Below are positions 9,695-20,335 of a DNA stretch of 64,000 nt, piece after piece; the stretch's first letter is position 1, and each line of letters begins with the position of its first letter. The stretch is taken from assembly GCF_001298675.1 (NCBI RefSeq), contig NZ_CYIG01000006.1, positions 1-64,000 on the forward strand, given 5' to 3'. The stretch comes from Paenacidovorax caeni (GTDB lineage Bacteria > Pseudomonadota > Gammaproteobacteria > Burkholderiales > Burkholderiaceae_C). The translations under genes and the position numbers were made by a program. The notes under the pieces are model-generated. The model saw only the letters and a list, made by a program, of their open reading frames with translations, did not search any database and was not told the origin of the DNA.

Positions 9695-10163
9695 TGCCTT
9701 TGACCGCGCGCTGATCGCGGCCACCCAGGGCGGCCTGCCGCTGGTAGCGCGCCCCTACGAAGCCGTGGGCGCCATGCTCGGCGTGCCCGGCGAACAGGTA
9801 CGCGAGCGCCTGGCACACATGCTGGCCCAGGGCCTGGTGCGCCGCATTGGCGCCGTGCCCAACCACTACCGCCTGGGCTACACCGCCAACGGCATGAGCG
9901 TCTGGGACGTGGCCGACGAACACGTGGCCACGCTCGGCCCGCGCGTGGCCGCCCTGCCAGGCGTGAGCCACTGCTACCGCCGCCCACGCCACCTGCCCGG
10001 CTGGCCCTACAACCTGTTTGCCATGCTGCATGGCACCAGCCGCGAGAGCGTGCAACAGCAGGCCGACGAGATCGCCGCCCTGCTGGGCGACGCCTGCCGG
10101 GGCCACGACATTCTGTATTCCACCGCCATCCTGAAGAAAACCGGCCTGCGCCTGAAGGAGTGA
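9684..10163 (+). CDS. nirH: Siroheme decarboxylase subunit NirH
   Basis: Fourth Lrp/AsnC-like unit of the heme d1 decarboxylase set, 159 residues from the ATG at 9684 (AGGAGAA just upstream). Seen are the winged-helix region LPLVARPYEAVGAMLG, IGAVPNHYRLGYTANGMSVWDV, and PGVSHCYRRPRHLPGWPYNLFAMLHG, where the conserved His and Tyr residues of the family lie. It pairs with NirG in the known enzyme. The gene starts inside nirG and is followed after four bases by nirJ, so nirG-H-J form one translation-coupled block. Confidence 0.88.
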   Translation: MALDAFDRALIAATQGGLPLVARPYEAVGAMLGVPGEQVRERLAHMLAQGLVRRIGAVPNHYRLGYTANGMSVWDVADEHVATLGPRVAALPGVSHCYRRPRHLPGWPYNLFAMLHGTSRESVQQQADEIAALLGDACRGHDILYSTAILKKTGLRLKE

Positions 10164-10167
10164 AGCC

Positions 10168-11388
10168 ATGTTTCGCATCAGCCAGTACCTACGCGAACTC
10201 GCCCAGGCACAAGCCACCGGCAGCTACCCCACACCGCGCGAGCGCCATGCCAAAGGCCCCGTGGTCATCTGGAACCTGATCCGCCGCTGTAACCTGACCT
10301 GCAAGCACTGCTACGCCCTCTCGGCCGACCATGATTACGCAGGCGAGCTGTCCTTGCCGGAAGTCTTCACCGTGATGGACGACCTGAAAGCCTTCGGCGT
10401 GCCTGCGCTCATCCTCTCGGGCGGCGAGCCGCTGCTGCGGCCCGACCTGTTCGAGATCGCCGCGCGCGCGCGCGATCTGGGCTTTTACACCGGCCTGTCG
10501 ACGAACGGCACGCTGATCGACGCTCCCATGGCCGCGCGCATTGCCGGCGCGGGCTTCGACTACGTGGGCATCAGCCTCGACGGGCTGAAGCCCACGCACG
10601 ACAAGTTCCGCCGCCTCGACGGCGCCTTCGACCGCAGCCTGGCCGCCATCCGCCACCTGGCCACGCACAACGTCAAGGTGGGCCTGCGCTTCACCATGAC
10701 GGCGCTGAACGCACACGACCTGCCCGCGCTGCTGCAGCTCATGCAGGACGAAGGCGCGAACAAGTTCTACTTCTCGCACCTGAACTACGCCGGGCGGGGC
10801 AACATCCACCGCGACAAGGACGCGCACCACCAGGCCACGCGCACCGCCATGGACCTGCTGTTCGACCACGCCTGGGCCGCCGCCCAGGCCGGCAGCCTGG
10901 ACGACTACGTGAGTGGCAACAACGACGCCGACGGCCCCTACCTGCTGCAGTGGGTGCGCCAGCACCTGCCGCAATGGGAAGAAGCGCTGCGCCAGCGCCT
11001 GGTGGCCTGGGGCGGCAACGCCAGCGGCCAGATGGTGGCCAACATCGACAACCTGGGCCACGTGCACCCCGACACCATGTGGTGGCACCACGACCTGGGC
11101 AGTGTGCGCGCGCGTCCGTTCTCGCAGATCTGGAACGACACCAGCGACCCGCTGATGGCCGGTCTGAAGCAGCGCCCGCGCCCCGTACAAGGCCGCTGCG
11201 CGTCGTGCCAGTACCTGTCCATCTGCAATGGCAACACACGCGTGCGCGCCCAGCAGCTCACTGGCAACCCGTGGTTCGAGGATCCAGGCTGCTACCTCAG
11301 CGACGCCGAGGTGGGCGCCGTCAGCACGCCCTTCGAGACGCCTGCGAACAAGCATGCGCGCCGCACCATCGAGATTGCCCATGTTTAG
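10168..11388 (+). CDS. nirJ: Heme d1 biosynthesis radical SAM protein NirJ
   Basis: Radical SAM enzyme that removes the propionates of didecarboxysiroheme to install the d1 ring oxo groups. The cluster motif CNLTCKHC places the three iron-binding cysteines at 41, 45 and 48. ILSGGEPLLRPD (the SAM-contacting GGE motif) and STNGTLID follow. A C-terminal SPASM-type region with CASCQYLSICNG and DPGC should hold a second cluster. At 406 residues it is of normal length. Its stop overlaps the nirN start by eight bases. It differs from PQQ or heme b maturation paralogues mainly by context, which here is decisive. Confidence 0.95.
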   Translation: MFRISQYLRELAQAQATGSYPTPRERHAKGPVVIWNLIRRCNLTCKHCYALSADHDYAGELSLPEVFTVMDDLKAFGVPALILSGGEPLLRPDLFEIAARARDLGFYTGLSTNGTLIDAPMAARIAGAGFDYVGISLDGLKPTHDKFRRLDGAFDRSLAAIRHLATHNVKVGLRFTMTALNAHDLPALLQLMQDEGANKFYFSHLNYAGRGNIHRDKDAHHQATRTAMDLLFDHAWAAAQAGSLDDYVSGNNDADGPYLLQWVRQHLPQWEEALRQRLVAWGGNASGQMVANIDNLGHVHPDTMWWHHDLGSVRARPFSQIWNDTSDPLMAGLKQRPRPVQGRCASCQYLSICNGNTRVRAQQLTGNPWFEDPGCYLSDAEVGAVSTPFETPANKHARRTIEIAHV

Positions 11389-12970
11389 CGCCCTCCGCCC
11401 CCTCTTGAGCGCCGCAGTTGCCCTGGCCTGGTTGCCCACGCTGCACGCCCAGGCGCCCGAAGCCGCCAAGCCCAACGCCCCCGCCCTGTACCAGCAGCAC
11501 TGCGCCGTGTGCCACGGCGCGCAGCGCACCGGCCTGATGGGCCCGGCGCTGCTGCCCGAGAGCCTGGAGCGCGTGCGCCCCGCCGAGCTGCAGCGCGTCA
11601 TCGCGCAAGGGCGCCCCGCCACGCAGATGGCGGGGTTCGCCAGCCAGCTTTCGGAAAGCGAAATCCAAGCCCTGGCCGCCTGGGTGCGCACGCCCGTGGT
11701 GCCCGCGCCGCGCTGGGGCGAGGCCGACATCCGTGCCTCGCGCAGCTTCACGCCCCTGCCGGCCGACGAACCCGTCAAGCCCAAGTGGGACGCCGACCCG
11801 ATGAACCTGTTTATCGTGGTCGAGGGCGGTGACCACCACGTCTCGCTGCTCGATGGCGACCGTTTCGAGGTCATCACGCGCTTCGCCAGCCGCTACGCGC
11901 TGCACGGCGGCCCCAAGTTCACGCCCGACGGGCGCTACGTGTTCTTCGGCTCGCGCGACGGCTGGATCACCAAGTACGACCTGTGGCGCCTGGCCGTCGT
12001 GGCCGAGGTGCGTGCCGGCCTGAACATGCGCAACGTGGCCGTGAGCGGCGACGGGCGCTGGGTCATGGCCGCCAACTACCTGCCGCACACGCTCGCGCTG
12101 TTCGACGCCGACCTCAACCTGGTGAAGACCTACGACGCCGCCACGCTCGACGGCAAGGCCAGTTCGCGCGTCTCGGCCGTGTACGACGCCACGCCGCGCC
12201 ACAGCTTCGTGGTGGCGCTCAAGGACATTCCCGAGCTCTGGGAAATTTCCTACGACAAGAAGGCCGAGCCCATCTACGACGGCCTGGTGCACGACTACAA
12301 AATGGGCGAAGCCATTGCCAAGCCCGGCTACCTGGGTGTGCGCCGCACGCCCTTGAGCGAACCGCTGGACGATTTCTTCTTCGACCAGAGCTACCGCCAC
12401 GCGCTTGGCGCCACGCGCCCCAAGCAGGGCCAAGGCGCCGCCAGTGCCCAGGTGGTCAACCTCGACATCCGCCGCAAGGTGGCTGACCTGCCGATTGCCG
12501 GCATGCCCCACCTTGGCTCGGGCATCACTTTCGCGTGGAACGGCACCACCGTGCTGGCCAGCCCGAACCTGGGCGGCGGCGCGGTGGACGTGATCGACAT
12601 GAAGACCTGGAAGACCGTGCGCACCATCAAGACGCCGGGCCCCGGCTTCTTCATGCGCAGCCATGAACAGACGCCTTACGCCTGGACGGATTCGATGATG
12701 AGCCCCAGCGCCAAAGACACGCTCACCATCATCGACAAGCGCACACTGGAGCCTGTCGCCCAGGTGCGTGAGCCGGGCAAAACGCTGGCGCACATCGAGT
12801 TCACGCGCGATGGGCGCTATGCGCTGGCCAGCGTGTGGGAGATGGACGGTGCCCTCGTCGTCTTCGATGCCACCACCTTCAAGGAGGTCAAGCGCCTGCC
12901 CATGAAGAAGCCGGTAGGAAAATACAACGTGTGGAACAAGATCACGCGCAGCGAGGGCACCTCGCATTGA
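11381..12970 (+). CDS. nirN: NirN, dihydro-heme d1 dehydrogenase
   Basis: Periplasmic NirS paralogue that in Pseudomonas oxidises dihydro-heme d1 and hands heme d1 to NirS. The 529-residue precursor has a signal peptide ending LHA-Q at about residue 23, a cytochrome c domain with CAVCH (41-45), and a d1-type propeller from about residue 130 on (for example FASRYALHGGPKFTPDGRYVFFGSRDG). It is distinguished from NirS by its position at the end of the nir block and by closer likeness to NirN segments such as GPGFFMRSHEQTPYAWTD. The start overlaps nirJ; its TGA overlaps the presumed TTG start of norE. Confidence 0.92.
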   Translation: MFSALRPLLSAAVALAWLPTLHAQAPEAAKPNAPALYQQHCAVCHGAQRTGLMGPALLPESLERVRPAELQRVIAQGRPATQMAGFASQLSESEIQALAAWVRTPVVPAPRWGEADIRASRSFTPLPADEPVKPKWDADPMNLFIVVEGGDHHVSLLDGDRFEVITRFASRYALHGGPKFTPDGRYVFFGSRDGWITKYDLWRLAVVAEVRAGLNMRNVAVSGDGRWVMAANYLPHTLALFDADLNLVKTYDAATLDGKASSRVSAVYDATPRHSFVVALKDIPELWEISYDKKAEPIYDGLVHDYKMGEAIAKPGYLGVRRTPLSEPLDDFFFDQSYRHALGATRPKQGQGAASAQVVNLDIRRKVADLPIAGMPHLGSGITFAWNGTTVLASPNLGGGAVDVIDMKTWKTVRTIKTPGPGFFMRSHEQTPYAWTDSMMSPSAKDTLTIIDKRTLEPVAQVREPGKTLAHIEFTRDGRYALASVWEMDGALVVFDATTFKEVKRLPMKKPVGKYNVWNKITRSEGTSH

Positions 12971-13578
12971 CCAGCGCCACTGCCGCGGCGGCCCTCCCGC
13001 GCACCCCGCCCCCGGATGCCCCCGCCCAGCACCTTCCGGGCGACTTGGTGGTCTGGCTGCTGGTGCTGCTGGAGTTGCTCACCTTCGGCATGCTGTTCGT
13101 GGCCTTCGCGGGAGCGCGCCTGCGCGACCCTGCACTGTTCGCCGCGGGCCAGGCGACACTGGACCTGAACTCGGGCGCGCTCAACACGGTACTGCTCGTC
13201 AGCGCCAGCGCCTGCGCGGCGCGCGCCCTGCACGCCGTGCGCGCCAGCCACAGCCGTGCAGGCGCGCGCTGGCTGCTGGCTGCACTGGCTTTTGGCCTCG
13301 GCTTTCTGGGCGTGAAAAGCCTGGAGTACCTGCACAAATGGCAGGAGGGACTGGACATTGCCGAAAACACCTTTGCCATGCTCTATGTCGGGCTGACGGG
13401 TTTTCACTTCCTGCACGCCGCCGTGGGCTGCCTGCTGTTCGCCCTGCTGTGGGCACCCACGCGGCGCGGCGCCTATGGCCCGGGCAACTGCCACGCGCTG
13501 GAGACCGTCACTGTGTTCTGGCACATGGTCGATCTGCTGTGGATGGTGCTGTTCCCGCTGGTCTACGTGCTGCGCTGA
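12967..13578 (+). CDS. norE: NorE, cytochrome c oxidase subunit III-like
   Basis: Inner-membrane protein of the heme-copper oxidase subunit III family that accompanies NO reductase; it helps NO reductase activity in Paracoccus, but its exact job is unknown. Five or so membrane segments are seen (DLVVWLLVLLELLTFGMLFV, LNTVLLVSASACAARAL, WLLAALAFGLGFLG, FHFLHAAVGCLLFALLW, VTVFWHMVDLLWMVLFPLVY). The motif FHFLHAAVG and the last segment are typical of NorE. The start is placed at TTG 12967, in TTGA overlap with the nirN stop; the open frame further upstream overlaps nirN and has no likeness. This gives 203 residues. Confidence 0.85.
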   Translation: MTSATAAAALPRTPPPDAPAQHLPGDLVVWLLVLLELLTFGMLFVAFAGARLRDPALFAAGQATLDLNSGALNTVLLVSASACAARALHAVRASHSRAGARWLLAALAFGLGFLGVKSLEYLHKWQEGLDIAENTFAMLYVGLTGFHFLHAAVGCLLFALLWAPTRRGAYGPGNCHALETVTVFWHMVDLLWMVLFPLVYVLR

Positions 13579-13590
13579 TGAACTACTCAT

Positions 13591-13633
13591 TTAATAGCTG
13601 CCAGCGCTTTCCAGATAAGCCTTAGAGCCCAAA
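13591..13633 (+). repeat. Dispersed repeat, copy 3, between norE and norF
   Basis: TTAATAGCTGCCAGCGCTTT, then CCAGATAAGCCTTAGAGCCC. It fills most of the norE-norF gap. Confidence 0.9.
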
Positions 13634-13647
13634 TACACCAAAAATCC

Positions 13648-13917
13648 ATGACCGCACGCCGCATCAATGTTATCTGGGCCATCCTGCTGCTGGCCACGGC
13701 GCTGACGTGGTGGCTCGGCGAAAGCGGTAGCGCCACGCGTGCCGAGCTGGCCAGCGCCGCCATCGTGCTCGGGCTGTCGGCGCTCAAGGGTGCGCTCATC
13801 GTCCTCGACTACATGGAGCTGCGCCACGCTCCGGCGCTGTGGCGGCGGTTGCTGCTCGGGTGGCTGGCGGTGGTGGTACTGCTGCTGCTGGCCGCCTCGG
13901 CCTGGCACGCGCGCTGA
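13648..13917 (+). CDS. norF: NorF-like small membrane protein (cytochrome oxidase subunit IV type)
   Basis: An 89-residue membrane protein with three predicted segments (INVIWAILLLATALTWWL, ASAAIVLGLSALKGALIV and LLLGWLAVVVLLLLAASAW). The pattern LKGALIVLDYMELRHAPALWR is that of the prokaryotic subunit IV family, and the place between norE and norC fits NorF, which supports NO reductase activity in Paracoccus. There is no clear Shine-Dalgarno sequence; the upstream gap is occupied by a dispersed repeat, and the ATG is the first usable start. Confidence 0.82.
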   Translation: MTARRINVIWAILLLATALTWWLGESGSATRAELASAAIVLGLSALKGALIVLDYMELRHAPALWRRLLLGWLAVVVLLLLAASAWHAR

Positions 13918-13957
13918 ACCACGCGCGGCAAGCCGCCGCCGGGGTGGCACTTTAATC

Positions 13958-13971
13958 TTGAACAAGGTCAA
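13958..13971. promoter_or_regulatory. FNR/Dnr-type box upstream of norC
   Basis: TTGAACAAGGTCAA matches the TTGA-N6-TCAA consensus. The centre is 65 bases before the norC ATG; at -41.5 it would place the start of transcription near 14006, with an AT-rich GATAAA sequence around 13997-14002 as a possible -10 element. It suggests a separate nor promoter inside the nir-nor row. Confidence 0.8.
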
Positions 13972-14029
13972 GGATTTCTCCTGCACAAAAGAAGAAGATA
14001 AAACTCCCATTTAAAAGGAGGGCTTACGA

Positions 14030-15971
<1,942 letters not shown>

Positions 15972-15991
15972 TAGCGCAGCGCTGACCCAAG

Positions 15992-16021
15992 GCTTGCCCG
16001 GCCCTGCGGGGCCGGGCAAGC
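15992..16021 (+). terminator. Strong hairpin between norB and norQ
   Basis: GCTTGCCCGGCCC and GGGCCGGGCAAGC form a perfect 13-bp stem around TGCG. No T-run follows on either strand. It may reduce readthrough or protect the 3' end of norCB mRNA so that NorQ and NorD are made in smaller amounts; this is inference. Confidence 0.6.
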
Positions 16022-16042
16022 ACTCCCCTAACCACCGAGACC

Positions 16043-16855
16043 ATGCCCATGGACCACAGCGAACAAAAGCACCTGGAACAGGTGCCCTACTACGCCGAGC
16101 AAGGCGGCGAGGCCGCACTCTTCGCGCATGCGTTCGCGCAGCGCCTGCCGGTGCTCATCAAGGGACCCACGGGCTGCGGCAAGACCCGCTTCGTCGAGCA
16201 CATGGCAGCGCGCCTGGGCCGCCCGCTCATCACCGTGAGCTGCCACGACGACCTTTCGGCGGCCGACCTCGTGGGCCGCCACCTGATTTCGGAACGCGGC
16301 ACCGTGTGGGCCGACGGGCCACTGACCCGCGCCGTGCGCACGGGTGCCATCTGCTACCTTGACGAAGTGGTCGAGGCGCGCAAGGACACCACCGTCGTGC
16401 TGCACCCGCTGGCCGACGACCGCCGCGTGCTGCCCATCGAGCGCACGGGTGAACACATCGCCGCCGCCCCGGGCTTCATGCTCGTGGTGAGCTACAACCC
16501 CGGCTACCAAAACGTGCTCAAAAGCCTCAAGCCCAGCACGCGCCAGCGCTTCATCGCGCTCAACTTCGACTACCCCGTGCCCGAGGTGGAGCAGGCCATC
16601 GTCACGCGCGAATCGGGCGTGGACGCTGCCGTGGCCCAGCGCCTGGTGGCGCTGGCCCAGGCGCTGCGCCGCCTGACCGCGCAGGACCTGGAGGAAACCG
16701 TCAGCACGCGCCTGCTGGTGATGGCCGCACGCCTGGTGGTCAGTGGCATCACGCTGCCCACCGCCTGCCAGGCCGCCGTGGTCGATGCGCTGACCGACGA
16801 CGCCGACACCGCCGCGGCGCTGGCCGAGGTGGTGGCTGCCGTCATCGGAAGTTAA
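16043..16855 (+). CDS. norQ: NorQ, MoxR-type AAA ATPase
   Basis: Cytoplasmic AAA+ ATPase that with NorD activates NO reductase, probably by insertion of the non-heme iron into NorB. The protein has 270 residues. Walker A GPTGCGKT is at 41-48, Walker B is AICYLDEVVEA near residue 110, sensor 1 is MLVVSYNPGYQ, and a sensor 2 Arg lies in PSTRQRFIAL. The start at 16043 (MPMDHS) lacks a strong ribosome site; ATG 16049 is an alternative. The gene is separated from norB by the hairpin at 15992-16021 and from norD by a dispersed repeat. Confidence 0.94.
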   Translation: MPMDHSEQKHLEQVPYYAEQGGEAALFAHAFAQRLPVLIKGPTGCGKTRFVEHMAARLGRPLITVSCHDDLSAADLVGRHLISERGTVWADGPLTRAVRTGAICYLDEVVEARKDTTVVLHPLADDRRVLPIERTGEHIAAAPGFMLVVSYNPGYQNVLKSLKPSTRQRFIALNFDYPVPEVEQAIVTRESGVDAAVAQRLVALAQALRRLTAQDLEETVSTRLLVMAARLVVSGITLPTACQAAVVDALTDDADTAAALAEVVAAVIGS

Positions 16856-16860
16856 GCATC

Positions 16861-16905
16861 TTTTTGGCCTCTAGCCCTTGCTGAGAAAGCGCTAGCAGCT
16901 ATCGT
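16861..16905 (-). repeat. Dispersed repeat, copy 4, between norQ and norD
   Basis: Read on the minus strand: GATAGCTGCTAGCGCTTTCT, then CAGCAAGGGCTAGAGGCC and AAAAA. It fills the spacer between norQ and norD and ends before the norD ribosome site GCAGGAGAG. Confidence 0.92.
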
Positions 16906-16930
16906 TTTTGCAACCTCGCAGGAGAGCGGC

Positions 16931-18772
16931 ATGGAAGAATGGGTCGGCCGCCAGTGGCACCGCTTCATCACGCGCGCGGCCGATGGCCGCGCCTCGCACG
17001 CCCCGGTACGGCTGGAGGAGATGCAGCGCACCATCGGCCTCATGTTCCGCGCCGGCGGCGGCGGCCAGGGCGTGCGCATTGCCCCGGCGGGCACCAGCCG
17101 CGTGGGCGGCGCGCGCTCGCTGCTGCAGCGCATCGCCGGCGGCGGCACCCACGCCGTGCTGGGTCAGTGGCAGGCCGATGTGCTGGCCCTGCCGCCCGAG
17201 ATCGGCGTATTTGACGAAGCCCAGCACAACCGCGACCTGTACCTGTGGCTGGCCGCGCTGGCCGCGCACCTCGACCCGGCCCAGGGCTGGCTCGCCGGCC
17301 ACGTTGCGGCCACCGAGGCGGCGCTGGCGGCCTTTCCCGGGCTGCGCCCGCGCTACGCGCGGCTGCGCGCCCAGCAGTTGGCGCAGCGCCCCGACCCGGC
17401 ACGCCTGCGCGGCCGCGCTGCCACGGCCGAGCACGCCGTGCAGCAGGCCCTGCACGGCCACGCCCCCGACCTGGACATGGACCTGGACATCCGCCACGGC
17501 GACGTGGCCCCGCTGTGGCTGTGGCTGACCCTGCCCGCCGCCGACGCCACCCGCGCCGTGCCCACGCAGAAGAAGCAGGGCCAGGGCGCAGAGGAAGCCA
17601 CCGTCCAGTCCCCGGCCGCGAGCGACCCGCGCCGCCGCGCCGCGCAGTCGGTGGCCGACGAGCGCAACAACGCGCCGCTGATGATGATGTTCCGCGCCGA
17701 GTCCATCCTGTCGTGGACCGAGTTCACGCGCGTCAACCGCGCCGACGACGACGATGACGACGGCACCGCGCTCAGCGCCGCCAACGACATGGACGAACTC
17801 GCCATCGCCCCCGATGGGCACGCCATGGCCTCGCGCGTGAAGTTCGACCTCGACCTGCCCAGCGCTGCGCACGACGACCTGCCCCTGGGCCCCGGCATGC
17901 GCTACCCCGAGTGGGACTACAAGCGCGCGCTGCTGCACCCCGACCACTGCGCCGTGCAGTGCTACGTGGCGCGCGACGCCGCCCGCTACACCGCGCCGCC
18001 GCCGCTGCGCGCCGTGGCGCGGCGCATGCGGCGCCGGCTCGAAGCCCTGCGCGCCGCGCCGGCCCGCCTGCGCGGGCGCACCGAGGGCGACGACATCGAC
18101 ATCGATGCCTGGGTGCGCCACCGGGTCGAGGCCGGCCAGGGACCGGCCAGCGAGGCGCCTCCGGTCTACGTCCAGCGCGTGCGCGCCGAGCGCAGCCTGG
18201 CCACCCTGCTGCTGGCCGATCTGTCGCTGTCCACCGACGCCTATGCCACACAGGATGCGCGCGTCATCGACGTGATCCGCGACGCGCTGCACGTCTTCGG
18301 CGAGGCACTGTCAGCCAGCGGCGACGCCTTCGAGATCCTGGGCTTTTCGTCGGTGCGCCGCCAGCACGTGCGCATCCAGCACCTCAAGGGCTTCAACGAG
18401 CGCTGGGACGCGGGCGCCATTGCGCGCGTCAACGCCATCAAGCCCGGCTACTACACGCGCATGGGCGCGGCGCTGCGCCACGCCACGGCCCGGCTGCTGG
18501 AACGCAACGAGCGCCAGCGCCTGCTACTCATCCTGACGGACGGCAAACCCAACGATCTCGACGTGTACGAGGGCCGCTACGGCCTGGAGGACACACGCCA
18601 TGCCGTACACGCCGCGCGCGCAGCAGGCCTCACGCCGTTCTGCGTGACCATCGATGCCGAAGCACACGACTACCTGCCGCACCTGTTCGGTTCGCAAGGC
18701 TATGCGCTGGTGCACCGGCCGCAGGATCTGGTGCGGCGCCTGGCCACTGCGTATGCCGGGCTGACGCGCTGA
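16931..18772 (+). CDS. norD: NorD, von Willebrand factor A domain protein
   Basis: Partner of NorQ in NO reductase activation. The 613 residues start MEEWVGRQWHRFITRAADG after AGGAGAG. The N-terminal two thirds are helical, with an acidic run DDDDDDG near residue 277. The C-terminal VWA domain shows the metal-site motif LLLADLSLSTDAY (DxSxS) near residue 423 and LILTDGKPND further on. The length agrees with NorD of other bacteria. It is the last gene of the nir-nor row; 200 bases with no other gene separate it from the regulator. Confidence 0.93.
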   Translation: MEEWVGRQWHRFITRAADGRASHAPVRLEEMQRTIGLMFRAGGGGQGVRIAPAGTSRVGGARSLLQRIAGGGTHAVLGQWQADVLALPPEIGVFDEAQHNRDLYLWLAALAAHLDPAQGWLAGHVAATEAALAAFPGLRPRYARLRAQQLAQRPDPARLRGRAATAEHAVQQALHGHAPDLDMDLDIRHGDVAPLWLWLTLPAADATRAVPTQKKQGQGAEEATVQSPAASDPRRRAAQSVADERNNAPLMMMFRAESILSWTEFTRVNRADDDDDDGTALSAANDMDELAIAPDGHAMASRVKFDLDLPSAAHDDLPLGPGMRYPEWDYKRALLHPDHCAVQCYVARDAARYTAPPPLRAVARRMRRRLEALRAAPARLRGRTEGDDIDIDAWVRHRVEAGQGPASEAPPVYVQRVRAERSLATLLLADLSLSTDAYATQDARVIDVIRDALHVFGEALSASGDAFEILGFSSVRRQHVRIQHLKGFNERWDAGAIARVNAIKPGYYTRMGAALRHATARLLERNERQRLLLILTDGKPNDLDVYEGRYGLEDTRHAVHAARAAGLTPFCVTIDAEAHDYLPHLFGSQGYALVHRPQDLVRRLATAYAGLTR

Positions 18773-18979
18773 CACAACACCCCCGCGCGCCGCTTTTTCC
18801 CCCGTCACTGCGGCCCTGCCCACCACGTGCCGCCTTGCAGGCGCGCGGCGGGCAGGCGTTTTCCCGTATTCACAGCGTCATGGAATTGCGTGAGAACAGC
18901 CCTGTAATTGCCACAAGTCATGAAAATTCATACAGAATTCCCCTTTAATTGCAGGCAATACAAAAATCATCCCCACGCC

Positions 18980-19723
18980 ATGGACACCCAGCAATTCGAC
19001 ATTCCCCGCTACCTGGCCGCCCTGCCGCTGTTCCAGGAAATGACCCCGTCCGAACTGCAGCGGCTGGCCACAGGCTGCCGCCTGCGGCGCTATGGGCGCG
19101 GCGACTGCATCTTTCGCGTGGGCATGCCCTGCGAGGAGTTCCACGTCACCGTCACTGGCCAGATCAAGCTGTTCGCCATCTCGCCCGCAGGGCAGGAGAA
19201 GGTGATTGAGCTGGCCGGCCCCGGCGTGAGCTTCGCAGAGGCGCTGATGTTCACCGACAAGCCCTACATCATCAATGCCCAGGCCCTGGCCGATGCCTTG
19301 ATCCTTAGCGTGGGCAAGGCCGCGGTGGTGCGTGAGATCGAGGACGATCCGCGCTTCGCCATGCACATGCTGGCGGGCATCGCGCGCCGCTTGCACGGCT
19401 TGGTGCATGACGTACAGGCCTACTCGCTGCACAGCGGCATGCAGCGCGTGATCGGCTACCTGCTGCACTCGCTGCCCGAAGACAACGCCGTCAGCAACAC
19501 CGCCAGTGCCAGCACGGGCAGTGCCATGGGCTGCACGGACGCGGTGGCGCTCAACGTCTCGCTGCCCGTAAGCAAGGCCACCATCGCCTCGCGCCTGTCG
19601 ATCACGCCGGAGTACTTCTCGCGCGTGCTGCACGAGCTGGAAGTAGCCGGCCTGATCCGCATCGACAAGCGGGAAATCCACATTCCCAACCCCGCGCGGC
19701 TGGCCAGCCACACGCTGCAATAG
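18980..19723 (+). CDS. Crp/Fnr-family regulator, Dnr/NnrR-like
   Basis: Transcription factor with a cyclic-nucleotide-fold sensor (about residues 10-125) and a C-terminal winged helix (SKATIASRLSITPEYFSRVLHELEVAGLI near residue 195). From the ATG at 18980 (MDTQQFDIPRYLAALPLF) it is 247 residues. It lacks the N-terminal cysteine cluster of oxygen-sensing FNR, so a heme- or NO-sensing Dnr/NnrR role is more likely. Given its place at the end of the nir-nor row, I infer it activates the boxes at 4655 and 13958. In-frame ATGs upstream (18908, 18920) give extra residues without family likeness. No FNR box was seen in front of it. Confidence 0.88.
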   Translation: MDTQQFDIPRYLAALPLFQEMTPSELQRLATGCRLRRYGRGDCIFRVGMPCEEFHVTVTGQIKLFAISPAGQEKVIELAGPGVSFAEALMFTDKPYIINAQALADALILSVGKAAVVREIEDDPRFAMHMLAGIARRLHGLVHDVQAYSLHSGMQRVIGYLLHSLPEDNAVSNTASASTGSAMGCTDAVALNVSLPVSKATIASRLSITPEYFSRVLHELEVAGLIRIDKREIHIPNPARLASHTLQ

Positions 19724-19729
19724 GCCTGC

Positions 19730-20335
19730 TCAGCCGAGTACCCCGGCGGCGCGCAGCAGCCCCGCCGTCTCGAACAGCGGCAGCCCCATGATGCCGGTGT
19801 AGCTGCCGTCGAGGTTCTCCACATACTGCGCCACCGGGCCCTGGATGCCATAGGCCCCGGCCTTGCCCAGGGGCTCGCCACTGGCAACGTAGGCGGCGAT
19901 CTGCGCCGGCGTGATCGGGCCGAAACGCACGCGCGAGACCGACAGCGCCGCCAGGCGCTGCCCATCCGCCTGCAGGGCCACGGCGGTGAGCACCTGGTGC
20001 TCACGCCCCGCCAGCTCGGCCAGCATGCGCGCGGCATCCTGCGCATCCGCGGGCTTGCCATAGATGCGCGGGCCCAACGCCACCGTGGTGTCGGAGCACA
20101 GGATGGGTGCCGGCGCCAGCCGCCGCTGGGCGTGGCGCACCACGGCTGCGTCGAGCTTGAGCGCCGTGACGCGCTGCACATAGTCCGCAGGGGCCTCGCC
20201 CGGCAGCACGGCCTCGATGGCCTCTGCGTCCTCTTCGGGGCCGGGCAGCAGCAGTTCGTAGCGCACCCCTAATTGCTCCAGCAGTTGGCGGCGTCGCGGG
20301 CTCTGCGAGGCGAGGTAGATGAATTTATGGGTCAA
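19730..20335 (-). CDS. maf: Maf-family nucleotide pyrophosphatase
   Basis: Hydrolyses non-canonical or pyrimidine nucleoside triphosphates (dTTP/UTP in the YhdE group) to monophosphates in the cytoplasm. The protein has 201 residues, with [17 protein letters not shown] at the N-terminus, CSDTTVALG in the middle (the catalytic Asp region) and [27 protein letters not shown] near the end. The best start is TTG at 20335 ([10 protein letters not shown]). Both it and the GGAGG ribosome site ahead of it lie within a dispersed repeat. The gene converges with the Dnr-like gene, with six bases between stops. Confidence 0.93.
   Translation of the reverse strand: MTHKFIYLASQSPRRRQLLEQLGVRYELLLPGPEEDAEAIEAVLPGEAPADYVQRVTALKLDAAVVRHAQRRLAPAPILCSDTTVALGPRIYGKPADAQDAARMLAELAGREHQVLTAVALQADGQRLAALSVSRVRFGPITPAQIAAYVASGEPLGKAGAYGIQGPVAQYVENLDGSYTGIMGLPLFETAGLLRAAGVLG

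Noticed and set aside
18773-18979. An FNR-type box before the Dnr-like regulator
   Set aside because: No TTGA-N6-TCAA match was found in this gap.
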